Assembly (NCBI RefSeq): GCF_029625435.1
Contig: NZ_CP121208.1
Span: 1 to 64,000, forward strand
DNA from: Arcanobacterium canis
GTDB taxonomy: Bacteria > Actinomycetota > Actinomycetes > Actinomycetales > Actinomycetaceae
DNA: 64,000 nucleotides
Direction of reading: 5' to 3'
Made by a program: the position numbers and the translations under genes. Numbering within the stretch: position 1 is the stretch's first letter; every line of letters begins with the position of its first letter. A model generated the notes under the pieces. That model saw only the letters and a program-made list of their open reading frames with translations. It was not told where the DNA came from and made no database searches. Below are positions 18,508 through 27,534 of this stretch, piece after piece.

Positions 18508-20343
18508 CTAGTTCTGTTTTTGTTTATCTGAATTCTTATCCGGCGTATCCGAGGGAGCCTTACTCGTGTTCGGTTCAGGATCGGGTGCCGGAACTTCATC
18601 GGGAGCCTTCGCGATTCGCAGTTCGATGGAGACATCGTATGGCTGCTGACCTGGGTTCGGGCTCATCGCAATGACTGTCCCCGGAGCCACCGTGGGGTTG
18701 ACTTCCTCGATGACCGTGATCTGCTTGATCTTGAGCTCATCGCGCAAAACCGCCATTGCCTCATCCTTCGACAGGCTACGAACGTCGGAGAGATTAATCT
18801 GGCCCGAGGAGACCACAAGGTTTACTTCGCTGCCGCGCTTGACTGACGCACCCGCTGCAGGATCAGTTTCGACGACGAAGTCGCGGCCGATTCCAGGTGT
18901 ATTGCGCGAATCGACGCGGTTCACTTTCAGTCCCGCAGCTTCGAGAGTGGCGCGTGCGGCATCTTGAGAAATGGTTCCGTTTGTGACGTCAGGAACTTTC
19001 ACGTTGCCGACACCGAGAGAGAAGATCACCTCAACAGTACTGCCCTTCGCCACGCTTTCGCCGATGGCTGGCGACGACGAAACGAATTTTCCTGCTTCGA
19101 TCTTCTGGTCTTCAACAGCTTTACCGATTGTCATCTTCAGACCTACGGCTTCAAGCGCTTTACGTGCCTGTGTCTGATCCATATTCGATAGGTCCGGAAC
19201 CGCAACCTGCTCGACAGTTGACTGCGTCGGCGTCGGCGTGTGCTGTGAGCCAGAGTTTGTGACAGCCCAGACGATACCCACAACTGCCAGCGCCAGGAGT
19301 ACCACAGCGGAAATGACGTAAATGAGATTGCGCTTCGAATCGCTCTCCGGCGCACTGGTAACCGGTGTCGTGTGCGTGGTGGTGGAGGTCAATGCGACTG
19401 CATCCAGTGACTGCGTCGGGGCGGGGGGTGGAGGATCCACAGGTGTGCGCTGTACCCACGTGGCCACTGCCGGCGCAGTCACCCCTTGACCGCGCATTGC
19501 GGCCAGCAGATCAGAACGCATACTCGCAGCACTTTGGTAGCGATCTTCGCGCTTCTTGGCCAGGGACTTCATCACCACACGGTCAAGAACGTCAGGGATG
19601 TCTGTGGCAATCGAGCTTGCGGGTTTCGGCGGCTCAGAAACGTGCTGGTAGGCCACGGCAACAGCAGAATCACCTTGGAAAGGTGGCTTGCCTGTGAGTA
19701 ATTCGTAGAGCACGCAACCCGTGGAATACAAATCCGAACGAGCGTCCACCACTTCGCCGCGCGCCTGCTCTGGCGAGAGGTATTGAGCCGTGCCCACAAC
19801 AGAATTTGTGGAGGTCATGGTAGCGGAGGAATCAGCGATCGCGCGTGCGATGCCGAAGTCCATGACCTTCACCTTGCCCTCCGGCGTGAGCATGATATTT
19901 CCTGGCTTGATATCGCGATGGATGATGCCTTCGCGGTGTGAGTATTCGAGCGCCGAGAGCACGCCGACGACGATCTGAACAGCTTCGTTGATGGGGAGAG
20001 CATCTCCGCCTCCGACGAGCTTGGACACAGTGCGGCCCGAGACGTACTCCATCACGATGTACGGCAGTGCATAGGCATTGCCGTTAGGGGAGAGCGTTTC
20101 CTCTTCGCCAGTGTCATAGACGGCCACGATGGCCGGGTGATTCAACGCAGCTGCGCTTTGAGCCTCGCGTCGGAAGCGTACGAGAAAAGTGGGATCCGTT
20201 GCCAGGTCGGAACGAAGCACTTTGATGGCAACCGACCGCGACAGACGGCGGTCACGTCCAAGGTGAACTTCGGCCATGCCACCACGGCCGATGAGCTCGC
20301 CGACCTCATAGCGTCCGCCGAGCATCTGAGGAATATCCGTCAT
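18508..20343 (-). CDS. pknB: PASTA-domain serine/threonine protein kinase PknB
   Basis: A 611-residue transmembrane kinase that links peptidoglycan sensing to growth and division. The kinase domain (about 10-275) has GRGGMAEVHLGRD as glycine loop, Lys41, the catalytic HRDIKPGN with Asp144, and DFG in VMDFGIARA. A membrane helix follows at about 340-363. The extracellular part holds three PASTA units (about 385-450, 452-520 and 522-585), each about 65 residues, one fewer than the four of M. tuberculosis PknB. The Pro/Asp/Lys-rich tail is outside the cell. It is the last gene of the fhaA-fhaB-pstP-rodA-pbpA-pknB cluster. The start ATG has GGGAGAG upstream. Confidence 0.97.
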   Translation of the reverse strand: MTDIPQMLGGRYEVGELIGRGGMAEVHLGRDRRLSRSVAIKVLRSDLATDPTFLVRFRREAQSAAALNHPAIVAVYDTGEEETLSPNGNAYALPYIVMEYVSGRTVSKLVGGGDALPINEAVQIVVGVLSALEYSHREGIIHRDIKPGNIMLTPEGKVKVMDFGIARAIADSSATMTSTNSVVGTAQYLSPEQARGEVVDARSDLYSTGCVLYELLTGKPPFQGDSAVAVAYQHVSEPPKPASSIATDIPDVLDRVVMKSLAKKREDRYQSAASMRSDLLAAMRGQGVTAPAVATWVQRTPVDPPPPAPTQSLDAVALTSTTTHTTPVTSAPESDSKRNLIYVISAVVLLALAVVGIVWAVTNSGSQHTPTPTQSTVEQVAVPDLSNMDQTQARKALEAVGLKMTIGKAVEDQKIEAGKFVSSSPAIGESVAKGSTVEVIFSLGVGNVKVPDVTNGTISQDAARATLEAAGLKVNRVDSRNTPGIGRDFVVETDPAAGASVKRGSEVNLVVSSGQINLSDVRSLSKDEAMAVLRDELKIKQITVIEEVNPTVAPGTVIAMSPNPGQQPYDVSIELRIAKAPDEVPAPDPEPNTSKAPSDTPDKNSDKQKQN

Positions 20344-20437
20344 AACTCTTTCTCTCCCACGAAATAAAGTGCGCTTTTGACAATATTAGGAATTGTGTCC
20401 GAGTGCCCGCTTTTCACGGTTGCAGTTCGGTTACGAA

Positions 20438-21874
20438 TCATCGGGTCACCGCCTCGATCACTGCTGCAGCGATCGGACCAGCGGTACGTCCGCCGTCGCC
20501 GCCGTTTTCGACGAAGGCTGCAACCGCAACCTTTGGATGATCGGTTGCGTCGAAGCCGACGAACCAGGCATGTGGTTCGACCCCTGCTTTGATCTCAGCG
20601 GTTCCGGTTTTTCCAGCAACTTGGACTGATCGCAATGCAGCGCGCTTACCAGTGCCTTTATTGACGACGTCGATCATCATCTCACGCAATGCCTGCGCGG
20701 TTTGTGATGAGAAGGGCCGGGAAAACTCCGTGGGCGAGGTCGTTGAGATTGTGGCGAGATCGGAGGTCATCGTGCTTTCCACGAGGAAGGGTTTCATGAG
20801 GACGCCATCGTTTGCTACAGCTGCTGCCATCATCGCCATTTGGAGAGGGGAAACTTGGATGTCACGCTGGCCGATGGAATCCTGAGCCAGAGCGGCTTTG
20901 TCTTGCGGCTCCGGGAAGCGGCTTGGACGTACCCGAAGAGGAATGGACTGGCTCTTGCCGAAGCCAAGCGCCTGGGCCATTGCATTCATTTTGTCGTATC
21001 CGAAATCGTGTCCTGCCTTGGCGAATGTGGTGTTGCACGATTGGAGGAAGGCTTGACGTAGCGGGACTTGACCCGATCCGTCGCCACAGCGTTCTTCGCC
21101 GGGGTTCGAAATTGCCACACTTGTGCCCGTCGGCGTGTACTGATCAGGAGCAGGGACTAGGCTGTCAGGGCTGGCGCCATTTTCCAGCATCGTCGCTGCA
21201 GTGAGGATCTTGAAGCTTGAGCCGGGCGCATACAGATCGCCGCCGATTGCTCGGTTCAACAATGGCTTGCGGGCGTCGGCGTTGAGCTTTTTCCAGGCTT
21301 TTTGAGCATTCGCTTTCTTGTGTGTCGCCAACGAGTTGGGATCGAAGCTCGGGCGCGAAACGAGGGCCAAAATTCGGCCGGTTCCCGGTTCAAGAGCGAC
21401 GACGGCGCCGCGTCGGTTACCCAGCGCGTCCCAGGCCGCTTTTTGAGCCTTTGGGTTAATCGTGAGCTCGACACCGCCACCTCTGGGTTGCTTGCCTGTG
21501 ATGAGTTCGGAGATGCGTTGTGAAAGCAACGAATCGTCGGAGCCACCGAGGACCGAATTTTCTTCACGTTCGATTCCTGTCATCGCATTGAACGCAACTG
21601 AGAAGTAGCCGGTGATCGGTGCGTACAGCTCGCCGTCGGCATAGGTTCGCAGAAACTTGTACGGATCGGCTACCTGATCCGATCCGGCGATTGGTGTGCC
21701 GGCAACGACGATGGGGCCGCGGTCGGTTCCATACTCGCGATACAGCGTGCGCACGTTGCGTGAATCAGCATTGAGGGATGGAGCCCGGAAGAATTGGATG
21801 TAACTTGCTGCGGCCATCAGTGTGAAGAACATGATGACCACAACGGCTGTGAGCTTGCGAAGTGGGGGATTCAC
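20438..21874 (-). CDS. pbpA: Penicillin-binding protein 2 / PbpA transpeptidase
   Basis: A 478-residue class B penicillin-binding protein with an N-terminal membrane anchor (about 8-30). The transpeptidase motifs are visible: SSFK in PGSSFKILTAATML (active-site serine), SCN in LQSCNTTFA, and KTG in VAGKTGTAEIK. The first two motifs read S-x-x-K and S-x-N as expected. It should cross-link peptidoglycan together with the RodA-like polymerase encoded immediately upstream, whose gene overlaps it by four bases. Length and context match PbpA of the actinobacterial kinase cluster. Confidence 0.96.
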   Translation of the reverse strand: MNPPLRKLTAVVVIMFFTLMAAASYIQFFRAPSLNADSRNVRTLYREYGTDRGPIVVAGTPIAGSDQVADPYKFLRTYADGELYAPITGYFSVAFNAMTGIEREENSVLGGSDDSLLSQRISELITGKQPRGGGVELTINPKAQKAAWDALGNRRGAVVALEPGTGRILALVSRPSFDPNSLATHKKANAQKAWKKLNADARKPLLNRAIGGDLYAPGSSFKILTAATMLENGASPDSLVPAPDQYTPTGTSVAISNPGEERCGDGSGQVPLRQAFLQSCNTTFAKAGHDFGYDKMNAMAQALGFGKSQSIPLRVRPSRFPEPQDKAALAQDSIGQRDIQVSPLQMAMMAAAVANDGVLMKPFLVESTMTSDLATISTTSPTEFSRPFSSQTAQALREMMIDVVNKGTGKRAALRSVQVAGKTGTAEIKAGVEPHAWFVGFDATDHPKVAVAAFVENGGDGGRTAGPIAAAVIEAVTR

Positions 21875-23364
21875 AGGCGAACCACCTCCGTCATTTGAGA
21901 GTTATCGTCGTCGGGGCTTTCGGCGTGTGCGTCAGGTGAGTCTGCAGTGTCGTTCTCACGCAGTTCCTCTGGGAGCTGGCCAGTGGAGATTGACGACAGT
22001 GGAGCTTGCGACGGGGTGAATGGACGGCGTGCATCGTCGGACATGCGCAGAAGTAGTCCAGCGATCATCCAGTTTGTCAGGAGCGACGAACCGCCCAGTG
22101 CCAGGAATGGCAAGGTCAGTCCCGTTAGTGGAATCACGCGGGTGATGCCGCCGACGACCACAAAAACCTGCAAGGCGATGACGAAACCCAGGCCCGTGGC
22201 GAGGAGCTTACCGAAGCCATCGTTGAGGTGGAGGCCAGCGTTGAATGCACGTGATACGAAGAGAAGGTAGAGGCACAAGATGGCTAACGTTCCAGCCAGT
22301 CCAAGTTCTTCACCGAAAGAGGAGAAAATGAAGTCGGAATTCGAGGCGTACACGAGGGTGGGGTAGCCGCGGCCGAGTCCAGCACCGAAGAGTCCGCCGT
22401 TCGCCATACCGAACCAGCCGTTGACCACTTGGCCTGAGCCGCCTACAGCGTTGTATAGCTCAGGATCCATTGCGTTCAGCCACACATTGAAGCGTGCGCG
22501 TACATGGGTGGCCATCTGGACGATGACCCAGATACCTCCGGCTGTCAGCACACCACCGATAGCGAGCCAACTCACTCGCTCGGTTGCCACATAGAGCATG
22601 GCAACGAACAAGCCAAAGAAGAGCAAGGCCATGCCAAAGTCTTTTTCCATTGCAAGCAAGGCCATGCAAGCGAGCCAACCAATGAGGAGGGGAAGGATAT
22701 GACGCAGACGAGGTAGTTGAAGCCCAAGGATCTTCTTGCCAGCAAGTGAGAGATTGTCGCGTTGGGCCACCAAATAGCCAGCGAAGAAAACAGCAAGACA
22801 AATCTTGGCCAGTTCGGCTGGCTGGAAGGAGAAACCTGCCACACGAATCCACAGCCGCGCACCATTAATGGTGACGCCGATCCCGGGAACCATCGGCAGT
22901 AACAGCAGAATGAGTCCGGCGATTAAGGAGAGGTAGGTAAACTTTCGCAGTTTTCGGTGGTCGCGGATGATGGCGATTGTTCCCAGCATGAGGACTCCAC
23001 CAACCACGCTCAGGAAAAGCTGGCCCTTGAGTTCCGCATGTCCGCCGCGAGCAACAAGAGAAAAATCAATTCGATGAATCATCACCAGGCCGAGTCCGTT
23101 GAGGAGCACAGCCACAGGAAGAATCAGCGGATCAGCCCAAGGTGCAAGGAAGCGAACTCCGAGGTGAAGCGCCAGTACAGCAATTGTGGCCACCACAGTA
23201 ACCACCACAAAATTCGGTGGGAAAACTTCTGCTGAGGTTGCCCCTCCGTTCACTCCCACATGCACGAGCACCCAGGCCATGAGAACGGCGATGAGAGCGA
23301 GTGCGAGGAGGAAAAGTTCAGTTCCGCGCCCTTTTTGAGGGACGCGCGAGGTAACGATGCTCAT
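21871..23364 (-). CDS. rodA: RodA/FtsW family peptidoglycan polymerase
   Basis: A 497-residue polytopic membrane protein of the SEDS family, which polymerises lipid II with a partner penicillin-binding protein. About 12 hydrophobic segments are seen. Conserved SEDS features include MIHRIDFSL, RLWIRVAGFSFQPAELAKI, and SDFIFSSFGEELG near residue 350. The hydrophilic C-terminal tail (about 450-497) is rich in Asp and Ser and may be a regulatory region. The start overlaps the pstP stop (TGATG) and the end overlaps pbpA, so translation is coupled through the cluster. Confidence 0.96.
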   Translation of the reverse strand: MSIVTSRVPQKGRGTELFLLALALIAVLMAWVLVHVGVNGGATSAEVFPPNFVVVTVVATIAVLALHLGVRFLAPWADPLILPVAVLLNGLGLVMIHRIDFSLVARGGHAELKGQLFLSVVGGVLMLGTIAIIRDHRKLRKFTYLSLIAGLILLLLPMVPGIGVTINGARLWIRVAGFSFQPAELAKICLAVFFAGYLVAQRDNLSLAGKKILGLQLPRLRHILPLLIGWLACMALLAMEKDFGMALLFFGLFVAMLYVATERVSWLAIGGVLTAGGIWVIVQMATHVRARFNVWLNAMDPELYNAVGGSGQVVNGWFGMANGGLFGAGLGRGYPTLVYASNSDFIFSSFGEELGLAGTLAILCLYLLFVSRAFNAGLHLNDGFGKLLATGLGFVIALQVFVVVGGITRVIPLTGLTLPFLALGGSSLLTNWMIAGLLLRMSDDARRPFTPSQAPLSSISTGQLPEELRENDTADSPDAHAESPDDDNSQMTEVVRL

Positions 23365-24647
23365 CAGTTACCTCCGTTCGTCGGTGTGGCCGAAGACGAC
23401 GGAATCGGTTGCCCGCTAGGTGTCGATGTCGGGGATGCGCTCGGATGCGGCGACGGCTCAACGCGTTGCTTCGCGAGATCTTCTACCGCCTTTTGTGCAT
23501 CTTCGAGAGACGAACGGGTGATCGGGCTTGCAAGCAAACGCTGTCGGGCAACCTCAGTCAGATCGTTGACAGAGATGTCGGTGGTCGAGTGTAGCGAAGC
23601 GAATTCAATTGACCCGAGGTGCTGAGGAATGCCCTGGAAAATAGCAACTTTTCCATTGTTTTCAGCAACGAAATATTGGGTCTGCGTCCATGTATAGGCC
23701 CCGAAAAGCCCCACTGCAATCAGGCCGATGATTGCGAAGATTGCTGCGATCTTGGGCCAGAGTGTCCGCCGGCCTGGCATACCCTCGGGATCGTCGTCGG
23801 CAATATCGTTATGCTTAGTCAGCGCGGCTGCACGGCCAGCGGCTCCACGCCCAAGCCGTGAGGGCCGACGTCGGTCGGCTGCGGCAGACCCCACCACGAG
23901 CGGCCCACGATCGTACGGATGATCCGACGACGGCAATACTTGCGCGACGACGACGGTGACGTTGTCCGGGGCGCCAGCAGCGAGAGCTAAATCGATAAGC
24001 TGAGCACCGGCGTCTTCGATCTCAGGGGTGGCGAGTACTTGTGCGATCGTCTCATTCGACACGACGCCGAATAAGCCGTCCGAACAAAGCAACCAGCGGT
24101 CCCCAACAACGGCTTCGCGGATTGATTCGTCAAGCTCAAGAGGCTCGGGCGAATCACCGATATTGCGCATGATGACGTTGCGCTTGGGATGGTGTGCGGC
24201 TTCTTCTTCGGTGAGCTGACCGTGATCAACCAGGTATTGGACTAGCGTGTGATCGCGTGTGACCTGGGTGAGTTTTCCGTCGCGGAGGAGGTAGGCGCGA
24301 GAATCGCCGATGTGAACCATGGCCAACTTATTTGAGGTTCGTAAAATAGCGATACATGTGGTCCCGAGGCCTTCGAGTTCCCTTTTTTCATGTGCGCGCT
24401 CGATCAAATCTTCGTGTGCCTCCGCTAGCGCACGACGAAGGAGAGGCAGGAGTTCGTCGGCTTGATGGGTGTCATCGATTTCAGCTAAATGTGCGATGGT
24501 CACCGAGGAGGCGATATCTCCGCCGGCGGCGCCGCCCATGCCATCGGCAAGAACCAGCAGATTGGTGGAGGCATAGCCGGCATCTTGGTTTGATTTTCGG
24601 ACCAACCCGATGTCAGAAAAAGCCGCGTACTTGAACTGGACACTCAT
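23364..24647 (-). CDS. pstP: PP2C-family serine/threonine phosphatase PstP
   Basis: A 427-residue phosphatase that reverses PknB-type phosphorylation. The PP2C domain (about 1-235) shows RKSNQDAG, ADGMGGAAGG with metal-binding aspartates, GDSRAYLLRDG, CSDGLFGVV and APDNVTVVVA. A cytoplasmic linker leads to one membrane helix (about 300-322), then an extracellular domain (about 325-390) and a Pro/Ser/Thr-rich tail. This is the standard PstP layout. It sits between fhaB and rodA, and overlaps fhaB by four bases. Confidence 0.96.
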   Translation of the reverse strand: MSVQFKYAAFSDIGLVRKSNQDAGYASTNLLVLADGMGGAAGGDIASSVTIAHLAEIDDTHQADELLPLLRRALAEAHEDLIERAHEKRELEGLGTTCIAILRTSNKLAMVHIGDSRAYLLRDGKLTQVTRDHTLVQYLVDHGQLTEEEAAHHPKRNVIMRNIGDSPEPLELDESIREAVVGDRWLLCSDGLFGVVSNETIAQVLATPEIEDAGAQLIDLALAAGAPDNVTVVVAQVLPSSDHPYDRGPLVVGSAAADRRRPSRLGRGAAGRAAALTKHNDIADDDPEGMPGRRTLWPKIAAIFAIIGLIAVGLFGAYTWTQTQYFVAENNGKVAIFQGIPQHLGSIEFASLHSTTDISVNDLTEVARQRLLASPITRSSLEDAQKAVEDLAKQRVEPSPHPSASPTSTPSGQPIPSSSATPTNGGN

Positions 24648-25150
24648 TGAGCCAGCTCCATCGTGGTTTTGCCGATGGTCACACGTGTGCCCGGGCGCAA
24701 AGGGACTGGAGCATAGATGCGCTCAGTTCCGACCCAGGTGCCGTTTGTGGAGCTCAGATCCTCAATCCACCACTGGCCGTTCTCGTTGTAGAAACGAGCG
24801 TGGCGCGAAGAGGCGAAACCGTCGTCGAGAACGAGGGCAGAGTCGGGTGAGCGACCCACGGTAATCGACGCCGATCCGAGTGGAAGAGTCGTGCCAGTGA
24901 GCGGGCCAGCGACGACGACGAGGCGCGGACGGGCGGCGACGGAGCCGGCAGGCGTCAGCGGCGTTTCACGGTGCTGTGCCCGGCGTGCGCGAGCGGCCGC
25001 TTTTCGATCAGCGAAGGAGCCTCGCTGGCCGCGGTCGGAAACGCGGGTTCCAAAGACGTCGGCACGAATTGTCTGCAAGACGAGCAGGACAAAGAGCCAG
25101 AGCAGTGCAAGGAACCCGAAGCGAAGAACAGTGAAAAGGATCGCGCTCAT
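24644..25150 (-). CDS. fhaB: FHA-domain protein FhaB
   Basis: I start at ATG 25150 (MSAILFTVLRFGF), because GGAGGC precedes it and the codon overlaps the fhaA stop in an ATGA. The product has 168 residues. An N-terminal membrane helix (about 5-27) is followed by a basic linker and a forkhead-associated domain (about 85-168), with GRSPDSALVLDD, SSRHARFY and LSSTNGTWVG, which bind phosphothreonine. FhaB homologues recruit phosphorylated cell-wall and division proteins such as FtsZ partners and PknB substrates. The adjacent kinase and phosphatase make it their likely reader. Confidence 0.94.
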   Translation of the reverse strand: MSAILFTVLRFGFLALLWLFVLLVLQTIRADVFGTRVSDRGQRGSFADRKAAARARRAQHRETPLTPAGSVAARPRLVVVAGPLTGTTLPLGSASITVGRSPDSALVLDDGFASSRHARFYNENGQWWIEDLSSTNGTWVGTERIYAPVPLRPGTRVTIGKTTMELAQ

Positions 25151-25845
25151 AGCGCCTCCGGGGAAGTCCAAAACATGATTTTTGTACGTCCAAGGGTGAT
25201 TGTATTCCCGTCAACCAAAGTGGCGGCGGTGATCCGATGCCCTTCGACAAATGATCCGTTGGTGGTGTTCAAATCAGTGGCAATCACACCACTGGGGGTG
25301 ATCTTGAGTTCGAGGTGGCGGCGCGAAACACCCGAATCATTGACCACAATGTCAGCACTCGATCCACGTCCCAACACAGTCACCTGGCCAGTGAGGACGT
25401 AGCGTTCGCCCGCGACGTCGATCACCGGGTTTTCAGGTGACGCGTCAGTTGTGGTCGCAGGTGCTGCAGCGCCGCGGCGGGAGGAACCGTGTACGGAGAT
25501 TTTGCCCTTGGGAAGCTGCGTAGACGAGGCAAATTTGACACGGACGGGGCCGAGGAATGTGTAGCGCTGTTCGCGTGCATGTGCGATCGCTGCGCTCGCG
25601 AGCTCAGCTCGCAGGGAATCTTCGCCCCAGTCAGTGAGTTTTTCGCAGTCTTCACCCGAGAGAGTGACGATGAAGTCGTTTGGAGCGATCACACGATCGC
25701 GACTCATCGTGGCAGAGCGGTCGTCCATGCACTTCTTGACCCCGCTCACCAGCTCAACCGGCTTCAACTCGGTACGAAAAGCTCGTGAGAACACGCTCTC
25801 GACAGCGCTTTCAACTTTGCGTTCGAGCCTCTCAAATGCGCCCAT
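25147..25845 (-). CDS. fhaA: FHA-domain protein FhaA (DUF3662 plus FHA)
   Basis: I start at ATG 25845, preceded by GAGGAGC, giving 232 residues from MGAFERLERKVESAV. The N-terminal DUF3662 domain (about 1-120) contains the typical FSRAFRTELKPVE and NDFIVTLS blocks. A short linker leads to a C-terminal FHA domain (about 145-232) with LGRGSSADIVV, VSRRHLELK and NTTNGSFVEG. In mycobacteria FhaA binds the phosphorylated pseudokinase MviN and restrains lipid II flipping. Here it is the first gene of the kinase cluster, and its linker is much shorter than in mycobacterial FhaA. Confidence 0.94.
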   Translation of the reverse strand: MGAFERLERKVESAVESVFSRAFRTELKPVELVSGVKKCMDDRSATMSRDRVIAPNDFIVTLSGEDCEKLTDWGEDSLRAELASAAIAHAREQRYTFLGPVRVKFASSTQLPKGKISVHGSSRRGAAAPATTTDASPENPVIDVAGERYVLTGQVTVLGRGSSADIVVNDSGVSRRHLELKITPSGVIATDLNTTNGSFVEGHRITAATLVDGNTITLGRTKIMFWTSPEAL

Positions 25846-26049
25846 GAACCGCTCCTCGTTAACGAAAATAAAACTTATCCGATATAACACTACTTGTTTC
25901 GCGTGCGTGGGTCACTCACCTTAGAGGTTGAGGTGGTTCTCAGGGGGTGTGGCACTGTGAATTTTATGTGCGCCACGTCACCGGCTGCGCTAGAGAGTGG
26001 GGTTTGCACCGATGGAGACCGGGCAGTATCATGTTTGTTTGTTACTCTT

Positions 26050-26136
26050 GCTCGAGTGGCGGAATTGGTAGACGCGCACGGTTCAGGTCCGTGTGGTGGC
26101 AACACTGTGGGGGTTCAAGTCCCCCCTCGAGCACCA
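26050..26136 (+). tRNA. tRNA-Leu (anticodon CAG)
   Basis: Acceptor GCTCGAG pairs with CTCGAGC, the discriminator is A at 26133 and CCA is encoded at 26134-26136. The anticodon stem CACGG/CCGTG closes TTCAGGT with anticodon CAG at 26084-26086. A long variable arm (GGTGGCAACACT region) identifies a class II tRNA. It is one gene length upstream of its own terminator. Confidence 0.97.
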
Positions 26137-26140
26137 ATGG

Positions 26141-26180
26141 AAACCCCGATATCTTCAACGAGATACCGGGGTCTTTTTTG
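26141..26180 (+). terminator. Terminator after tRNA-Leu
   Basis: An imperfect stem, CCCCGATATC with GATACCGGGG, is followed by TC and a run of six Ts. It lies five bases after the encoded CCA. Confidence 0.82.
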
Positions 26181-26336
26181 TTTTTTGGTCAGGCAGAGCG
26201 GCGTGTAAAGATTTGCGCCTTGAGGTCTGGGTCGGCCCACAATATTCATACGTGAAACCGACAAGAAACACCGTGGCGGGATCTGGTGCGTGGATTTTCT
26301 GACAGGTGGATGGGGTTATACGAATTTGCTGTTTGT

Positions 26337-26443
26337 CTAGGGCTTAAGTCGGAGTGAAAAGACCGGGAGTAACTCTCGCTATACCATGAATTGTAGGGGC
26401 CGTCCATCTACGGTGGGACACAAGTCCCAGCCTTAAGTCCTAG
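26337..26443 (+). ncRNA. Candidate structured RNA or leader element (unidentified)
   Basis: A 107-base segment is closed by a 12-bp stem: CTAGGGCTTAAG (26337-26348) pairs with CTTAAGTCCTAG (26432-26443), with one G-U pair. Inside are at least two clear hairpins: CGGGAG-TAA-CTCTCG (26364-26378) and GGGAC-ACAA-GTCCC (26415-26428). A weaker helix involves TGTAG near 26391 and CTAC near 26407. This multibranched shape resembles a riboswitch or small RNA. I compared it from memory with SRP, RNase P, tmRNA, and the c-di-GMP, c-di-AMP, cobalamin, guanidine and fluoride motifs and none matched. It lies in the 26137-26617 gap, downstream of tRNA-Leu and about 175 bases before the next gene. No terminator follows directly. 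The rest of the gap holds no gene I can support. Confidence 0.4.
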
Positions 26444-26617
26444 AGAGTATTTTTGTGACGACACAACGCCCTAAAAATGTCCTCAACTATTCTCATCGTC
26501 GAGAATCCGGGTGTACTGTGCTAGTTGGACGCGCACCGCAGTCGGGAGATCGTCGGGGTGTGACGTTACAGACTCGTATGAATCCGCAAGGGTTGTTCAA
26601 GAAAGGAGCTACGTTCC

Positions 26618-27289
26618 GTGGCTACTCAGGTTTACAAGACGCTGTCGAAGGTTGTCGGTATCATCCTCGTTCTCGTCGGCATCGGCGCGCTCATTGGTGG
26701 CATGTTCGCCAACTCCTTCATTAAGCAACAGCTAAGCGATCAGCACATCATGTTCCCGCCGACGGAGGCGATCAAGGCCCAGGTGGAAGCTGGCAGGCTG
26801 ACCCAGGCTGATGCTGACGCTGTATCCCAGTATGCTGGCCAGCGCCTCGAAAATGGCGACCAGGCCAAGGTATGGTCCGATAACTTCGTGCTCGCTCACA
26901 TGCGCGGTGCTGCAAAGGCGGCTGGTGTCCCTGAAGATCAGGCGACCTACGCTGGCATTGGTGACCTCGTTACTGCTGCGCAAAAGGAACTCACAGCCAA
27001 GGTGAAGGCTGACAACCCGACCGCCGACGAGAAGACCGTCAAGGCTCTCGTGGGCAAGGAAATGGCAAACCCGCAGTCGAAATACCCGGAGGCCGTAAAG
27101 GCTGGTCAGCTCCAGAAGCTTCGTATCGACACCTTCCTCAACGGCAACACCATTCGTGGAATGCTGCTCAACGCTTATGGCTGGGGTCTGGTTGGCAAGA
27201 TCGCTAACATCGCCGGCATCGGTCTGATCGTGGTGGGCATCCTCCTTGCTGCTTGGGGTTTTGTTCCTTCCAAGAAGAAGAACGCATGA
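26618..27289 (+). CDS. Two-TM membrane protein of unknown function
   Basis: A 223-residue protein starting with GTG at 26618, with AAAGGAG about nine bases upstream. It begins ATQVYKTLSKVVGII and has one membrane helix at about 10-31 and another at about 195-217, followed by a lysine-rich end. The region between is hydrophilic and probably extracytoplasmic, about 160 residues with Ala-, Lys- and Asp-rich helices. The N-terminal pattern recalls actinobacterial proteins that databases often call aromatic ring-opening dioxygenase LigA; nothing in this sequence supports a dioxygenase. The function is unknown. It is followed by a strong terminator. Confidence 0.75.
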   Translation: MATQVYKTLSKVVGIILVLVGIGALIGGMFANSFIKQQLSDQHIMFPPTEAIKAQVEAGRLTQADADAVSQYAGQRLENGDQAKVWSDNFVLAHMRGAAKAAGVPEDQATYAGIGDLVTAAQKELTAKVKADNPTADEKTVKALVGKEMANPQSKYPEAVKAGQLQKLRIDTFLNGNTIRGMLLNAYGWGLVGKIANIAGIGLIVVGILLAAWGFVPSKKKNA

Positions 27290-27320
27290 TTCCTGTGTGA
27301 GGTTATCTAAAACACATTGC

Positions 27321-27359
27321 ACAAAAGTGCCGGGACTTATTAAGTCCCGGCACTTTTGT
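27321..27359 (+). terminator. Rho-independent terminator
   Basis: A 19-bp perfect complement joins 27321-27339 and 27341-27359, with GTGCCGGGACTTA as the core and A and T runs at both ends. It follows the two-TM protein gene. Confidence 0.88.
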
Positions 27360-27534
27360 GTCTGTACTTTGTTGTGGTTTCCCCGACGTCGTTGGTGATC
27401 TCAGTCACTGCAAATGAGTGTTTAACATCGATGTAAGCATTTTCGCAAGGTTACGATACTGTTTGTGTTTGACTTAACCGTTTTAGTTTGGTGTGCTGAA
27501 AATGCCATGTCATTCGATGAAGAAAGGACAAGGT

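Noticed and set aside
26455-26724. An 89-codon open frame overlapping the start of the two-TM protein gene
   Set aside because: It has no recognisable sequence and overlaps the better supported gene in another frame.
26618-27289. Naming the two-TM protein an aromatic ring-opening dioxygenase
   Set aside because: The name appears in databases for similar proteins but no dioxygenase residues or fold are seen.
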